Shown: positions 60,924 through 64,000 of the stretch, in pieces | How the letters are laid out: each line of letters begins with the position of its first letter | Position numbering within the stretch: the stretch's first letter is position 1 | NCBI GenBank assembly: GCA_022820825.1 | Contig: JAJEEU010000009.1 | Span: forward strand, 1 to 64,000 | Reading direction: 5' to 3' | DNA length: 64,000 bases | Source: Vicinamibacteria bacterium | Lineage (GTDB): Bacteria; Acidobacteriota; Vicinamibacteria; Vicinamibacterales; UBA8438 | Program-made: the position numbers and the translations under genes | The notes under the pieces: generated by a model | The model's input: only the letters and a program-made list of their open reading frames with translations | Database searches by the model: none | What the model was told of the DNA's origin: nothing

Positions 60924-61349
60924 CTACAGGGGCCAGTCGCGGAGTATGCGCTCGGTCTCCTCGACGTGGCTGCTCTCGTCGCGGATGAAGTCCTCGATCT
61001 GCACCATCAGCCCCTTGTCGCCGTACGCCTCGGCGTCCTGCGCCCGCTGCACGTAGCTGGCGGTGGCGCGCCGCTCGGCCGCCACAACTTCCTCCAGCAT
61101 CGCGCGGTTGCCGTCGGGCAGCGGCACGGGGCGCGGCGTCGTGGTGGGCGTGCCGCCCAGCGAGCAGATCTTGTTGGCCAGGAATTGCGCGTGCGCCTGC
61201 TCGTCGGCCACTTCGGCCAGGAAGAACTGCGACAACTGCGGCCGGAACGGACCGGTCGCGCGGGCGCTGTAGACGACGTACTGGATGATGGCGCCGAGCT
61301 CGTCGGCGAGGTCCTCGTTCAGCTTGTCTATCAATTCCTGCTTGGTCAA
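60924..61349 (-). CDS. Ferritin-like (bacterioferritin-type) protein
   Basis: 141 residues, four-helix ferritin-like bundle. Iron-ligand candidates are in 'LNEDLADELGAIIQYVVYSA' (Glu), 'EVADEQAHAQFLANKI' (ExxH) and 'DESSHVEETERIL' (ExxH-like). The spacing 'ATASYVQRAQDAEAYGDKGLMVQIEDFIRDE' is that of Dps/bacterioferritin-like oxidases. It probably stores iron or detoxifies peroxide in the cytosol. The start is TTG at 61349, backed by a GGGGGG site. Confidence 0.85.
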   Translation of the reverse strand: MTKQELIDKLNEDLADELGAIIQYVVYSARATGPFRPQLSQFFLAEVADEQAHAQFLANKICSLGGTPTTTPRPVPLPDGNRAMLEEVVAAERRATASYVQRAQDAEAYGDKGLMVQIEDFIRDESSHVEETERILRDWPL

Positions 61350-61380
61350 TGTCCCCCCGTTCGATGCGGCACGCTGCGCG

Positions 61381-62655
61381 TCAATCGATGATCGCCTGGT
61401 GCACGAGCGCGCGCAGCTTGCCGTGATCGTCGATGTCGCCCGCGGGAATGATCTGTGTCATGTAGGCCACGACCAGCTCCTCCGCCGGGTCGACCCAGTA
61501 GGTCGAATGGTAGGCGCCGCCCCAGGCGAACTCCCCGACCGACGCGGGCAGGCCGAGAGCCGCGGGATCCTCGACGACGGAGAACCCCAGGCCGAAGCTC
61601 TGGCCGGGACGGAACGGAATGTCGCCGGTATGGCCGACGGTCATCGATTCGACGGTCTTGCGCGAGAGGACGCGCACGCCGTCGAGCTCGCCGCCGTTCA
61701 GCATCATCTGCAGGAACCGGGCGTAGTCGGTCGCCGTGGACACCAGGCCCGCGCCGGCGGAGAAGCCCTTCCGCGGCCCGTCCACGTACGCCCCCTGACC
61801 CACCATGTGCCCCGGATCCGGGGCGCGCTCGATGCCCCCGCCAGCGGTCGCCGAGTACACCGTCGCCAGCCGGTCGACCTTGCCGGCCGGCAGGAAGAAG
61901 TGCGTGTCGTCCATGCCGAGCGGGCCGAACAACCGCTCGCCGAGGAACGCGCCCAGCGTCTGCCCGCTGATCTTCTCGATCATCGCGCCCAGGATGTCGG
62001 TGTTGTAGCCGTAGATCCACGCCTCGCCCGGGTGGCCGTCGAGCGGCAGCTCGGCCAGCCGTGCCATGACGTCGCCGACCGTCTCGTCGCGGTCCGCGAA
62101 ATACCAGCCGGTGATGCCCGCCTCCTGCCATTTGTCGGCCGCCGGACCGTTGCCGTAGCTGATGCCGGCGGTGTGCGTCAGCAGGTCGCGGATGGTGATG
62201 GGCCGCTTTGCCGGAACGACGTCGTAGCCGCCGCTGTCATTCGGTTCGGCCACGGTCGTTTCCATGAACTCGGGGAGGTACTTGCCGACAGGATCGGTGA
62301 TCAGCAGCCGCCCCTCCTCCTGCAGCAGCATCACGCCGACGCTGGCCAGGGCCTTCGTCTGCGACGCGATCCGGAATATCGCGTCCGTGGCCATGGGCGC
62401 GCCCGACTCCTTGTCGCGGTAGCCGACGGCCTCCATGTAGGCGATCTTTCCGCGGCGGGCCACGATGGCCACGGCGCCGGCCAGGCGGCCGTCGTCGACG
62501 TACTCCTCGAGCGCGGCGGTCAGGCGCTCCAGCCGCTCGGAGGACATGCCGACCGACTCGGGGACCGCGACGGTCAGTCCCTGGGCCAGCAGCGCCTGGG
62601 GTACGAGAAGAAGCAGCGCGGCGGCTAACGCGACCGGGCGAATGCGTGACAGCAT
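61381..62655 (-). CDS. Secreted serine hydrolase (beta-lactamase/EstB-like family)
   Basis: 424 residues from ATG 62655, with GGAGG 7 bases upstream and a signal peptide (MLSRIRPVALAAALLLLVPQALLAQ). The class C beta-lactamase fold has the SxxK nucleophile in 'FRIASQTKALASVGVMLL' and the YxN Tyr in 'AWIYGYNTDILGAMI'. The late 'WGGAYHSTYWVDP' replaces the KTG-type strand, the pattern of EstB/6-aminohexanoate-dimer hydrolase-like esterases rather than true beta-lactamases. It lies 14 bases after the quinoprotein-type gene and is probably co-transcribed. Confidence 0.9.
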   Translation of the reverse strand: MLSRIRPVALAAALLLLVPQALLAQGLTVAVPESVGMSSERLERLTAALEEYVDDGRLAGAVAIVARRGKIAYMEAVGYRDKESGAPMATDAIFRIASQTKALASVGVMLLQEEGRLLITDPVGKYLPEFMETTVAEPNDSGGYDVVPAKRPITIRDLLTHTAGISYGNGPAADKWQEAGITGWYFADRDETVGDVMARLAELPLDGHPGEAWIYGYNTDILGAMIEKISGQTLGAFLGERLFGPLGMDDTHFFLPAGKVDRLATVYSATAGGGIERAPDPGHMVGQGAYVDGPRKGFSAGAGLVSTATDYARFLQMMLNGGELDGVRVLSRKTVESMTVGHTGDIPFRPGQSFGLGFSVVEDPAALGLPASVGEFAWGGAYHSTYWVDPAEELVVAYMTQIIPAGDIDDHGKLRALVHQAIID

Positions 62656-62669
62656 GAATGCACCTCCAC

Positions 62670-64000
62670 TCAGGGCAGCGCGAAGACGTAGATGCCGTTG
62701 CCCGCGCGCGGGTTGCGCTTGTCGGGCAGCAGGTCGGCCGGGATGATGCTGGTCCAGCTCGATCCGCCCAGCGGGCCCCCGGCGCCGAAGGCGACGTACT
62801 GCCGCCCGTCCACCGCGTACGTGATCGGGTAGCCGTTGGCCATGGTGGTGAGTCGGCTGCGCCACAGCTCGTCGCCGGTCGCCGCGTCGTACGCGTAGAC
62901 GTGGCGCTCCCAGTCGCCCACGAAGACCAGGCCGCCCGCCGTGGTCAGCGCCGCCGTGTTGTAGGGCACCCGCAGGCGGTGTCTCCAGAGCGTCTCGCCC
63001 GTGCGGATGTCCAGCGCCTGGAACTCGCCCAGTTGGCCCGGCGCGTCCGGGTGAAAGTGGTTCTGCCGGTCGCGGACGCCGCCGGTGCCGCCGCCGCCCT
63101 CGCGCCGCTCCACCGGCCCGAACGCCGCCGTCTCGCACTGCAGGTTGAGCGGCACGTACAGCGCGCCGGTGTCCGGGTGATACGCCATCGCGCGCAGGCT
63201 CTTGAACCCGCCGGTGCTCGGACAGAAGTAGAGCTCCTCACCCACGTCCGACACCATCCCCTCGCGGTAGGCGAACCGCCCGGTCTCGGGATCGACGTCG
63301 GCCAGGTTCTGGTAGCCGAGATCGACCGCCCGGGTAAATTCTCCGGTCGTGCGTTCGAGCTCCCACAGGATGCCCAGCTTGCCCATGCTGAACACCGACT
63401 GCCGGCCGTCGTAGTCGATCAGGATCCGCTCGAACGTCTCGTCCATGTCGTGACTGTCGCCGGGGATGTGCTGGTAGAACCAGCGCATCTCGCCGGTCTC
63501 CGGATCGAGCGCGAGCGTCGAGTTGCTGTAGAGCGCGTCGCCGTCCGTGCCGCGCGCGTCCCGCGTCCACGGCTTGGCCTGGGCGGTGCCATAGAAGACG
63601 AGGCCGCTGATCGGATCGTAGCTGCCGGGAATCCAGGCGTCGCCGCCGGCCCGGAACAACAGCGGCAGGTCGCCCCAGGTATCGCCGCCGCGCTCGCCCG
63701 GCCGGGCGATGGTGGAGGTGCGCCACAGCAGGCGCCCGCTGCGGGCGTCCACGCCGATGATGTAGCAGGTATCCTCGCGGAAGCGATCGCAGTCGGTCAG
63801 ACCAGCCACGATGGTGCCGTCGGCCACCACGGGCCCGCTCGTGAATCCGTACCCGTCCTGGTCCGGCGCAACGTTGGTTTCCCAGCGCACCGCGCCGGTG
63901 CGCGCATCGAGGCCGAGGATGTGCGCGTCGGCGGTGTTCAGGATGATCAGATCCTCATAGATGGCGAGACTGCGCATCTGCGCGGCCGGCCGCCGCTGCG
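62670..64000 (-). CDS. PQQ-dependent dehydrogenase-type beta-propeller (N-terminus cut)
   Basis: The frame is open to the right edge, so only the C-terminal ~443 residues are present; full-length relatives have ~550-700. Repeated propeller blades carry the W-motif pattern: 'ARTGAVRWETNVAP', 'ARSGRLLWRTSTIA', 'PETGEMRWFYQHIPGDSHDMD', 'IRTGETLWRHRLRVPYNTA' and 'AATGDELWRSRLTTMANGYP'. 'GGDTWGDLPLLFRAGGDAWIPGSYDP' fits the alcohol-dehydrogenase propeller. Residues for PQQ and Ca cannot all be checked, since some lie beyond the edge. Acidobacteria also have variants predicted not to bind PQQ. Likely exported. Confidence 0.85.
   Translation of the reverse strand, partial: QRRPAAQMRSLAIYEDLIILNTADAHILGLDARTGAVRWETNVAPDQDGYGFTSGPVVADGTIVAGLTDCDRFREDTCYIIGVDARSGRLLWRTSTIARPGERGGDTWGDLPLLFRAGGDAWIPGSYDPISGLVFYGTAQAKPWTRDARGTDGDALYSNSTLALDPETGEMRWFYQHIPGDSHDMDETFERILIDYDGRQSVFSMGKLGILWELERTTGEFTRAVDLGYQNLADVDPETGRFAYREGMVSDVGEELYFCPSTGGFKSLRAMAYHPDTGALYVPLNLQCETAAFGPVERREGGGGTGGVRDRQNHFHPDAPGQLGEFQALDIRTGETLWRHRLRVPYNTAALTTAGGLVFVGDWERHVYAYDAATGDELWRSRLTTMANGYPITYAVDGRQYVAFGAGGPLGGSSWTSIIPADLLPDKRNPRAGNGIYVFALP

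Noticed and set aside
61381-62655. True class C beta-lactamase (antibiotic resistance)
   Set aside because: SxxK and YxN are present but the KTG-type motif is replaced, and overall layout matches EstB-like esterases, a broad family with many non-resistance members.

Overview
The window is a compact, GC-rich bacterial chromosome segment. Genes are tightly packed, with 4-base ATGA/GTGA stop-start overlaps, many GTG or TTG starts and very little intergenic DNA. I saw no rRNA, tRNA, CRISPR array, phage or insertion sequence. Gene content suggests an uncultured Acidobacteriota, perhaps of the Vicinamibacteria type. The indications are secreted DUF6152 and DUF6351 proteins, secreted peptidases, a bacillithiol-type BshA and a PQQ-type beta-propeller enzyme. 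This taxonomy is an inference from gene content only; no 16S gene or ribosomal protein is present.

Layout. 1-5.5 kb: a DUF442-type phosphatase-like gene (cut by the left edge), a PLP decarboxylase, a threonine aldolase, a MatC-like carrier and two small secreted proteins. 5.57-10.9 kb: a histidine operon, hisI-G-D-B-H-F-A, preceded by a His-rich leader peptide and a complete-looking transcription attenuator. 10.9-20.5 kb: a PlsC acyltransferase, a large secreted PIG-L protein, bshA and several exported proteins. 20.5-23.55 kb: a small mobile or defence patch holding an AAA ATPase with a truncated partner, a broken helicase-nuclease in lower-GC DNA, and an XRE/nucleotidyltransferase pair. 23.5-29.2 kb: an M49-type metallopeptidase with an extra C-terminal domain and a DPP IV-type serine peptidase, divergent around a perfect 24-bp inverted repeat, then a YbjQ protein. 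29.2-35.3 kb: a six-gene operon for a molybdenum hydroxylase that looks Tat-exported and coupled to a membrane cytochrome b. 35.5-42.5 kb: a TetR-controlled RND efflux operon whose adaptor carries a TolB-N-like extension. 42.5-51 kb: a TlpA-like lipoprotein, a YfcC carrier, an oxidoreductase, a DinB-fold protein, a gltX-glnS pair, a hydrolase and YqgE. 51-59.7 kb: a surface-glycan-type operon of methyltransferases, GT2, a membrane GT-C transferase and a membrane sulfatase-type enzyme. 59.8-64 kb: DNA polymerase IV, a ferritin-like protein, a serine beta-lactamase-fold protein and a PQQ-type propeller gene cut by the right edge.

Three signals cut across the window. First, a roughly 130-bp structured repeat occurs three times (two full copies, one core) at gene 3' ends. 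Second, many start codons lie 5-8 bases after a TANNNT -10 box, which predicts leaderless mRNAs; other genes have strong AGGAGG-type sites. Third, several proteins carry unexpected C-terminal additions: the M49 peptidase, the RND adaptor, the TlpA protein, and a beta domain apparently shared by the adjacent GT-C transferase and sulfatase.
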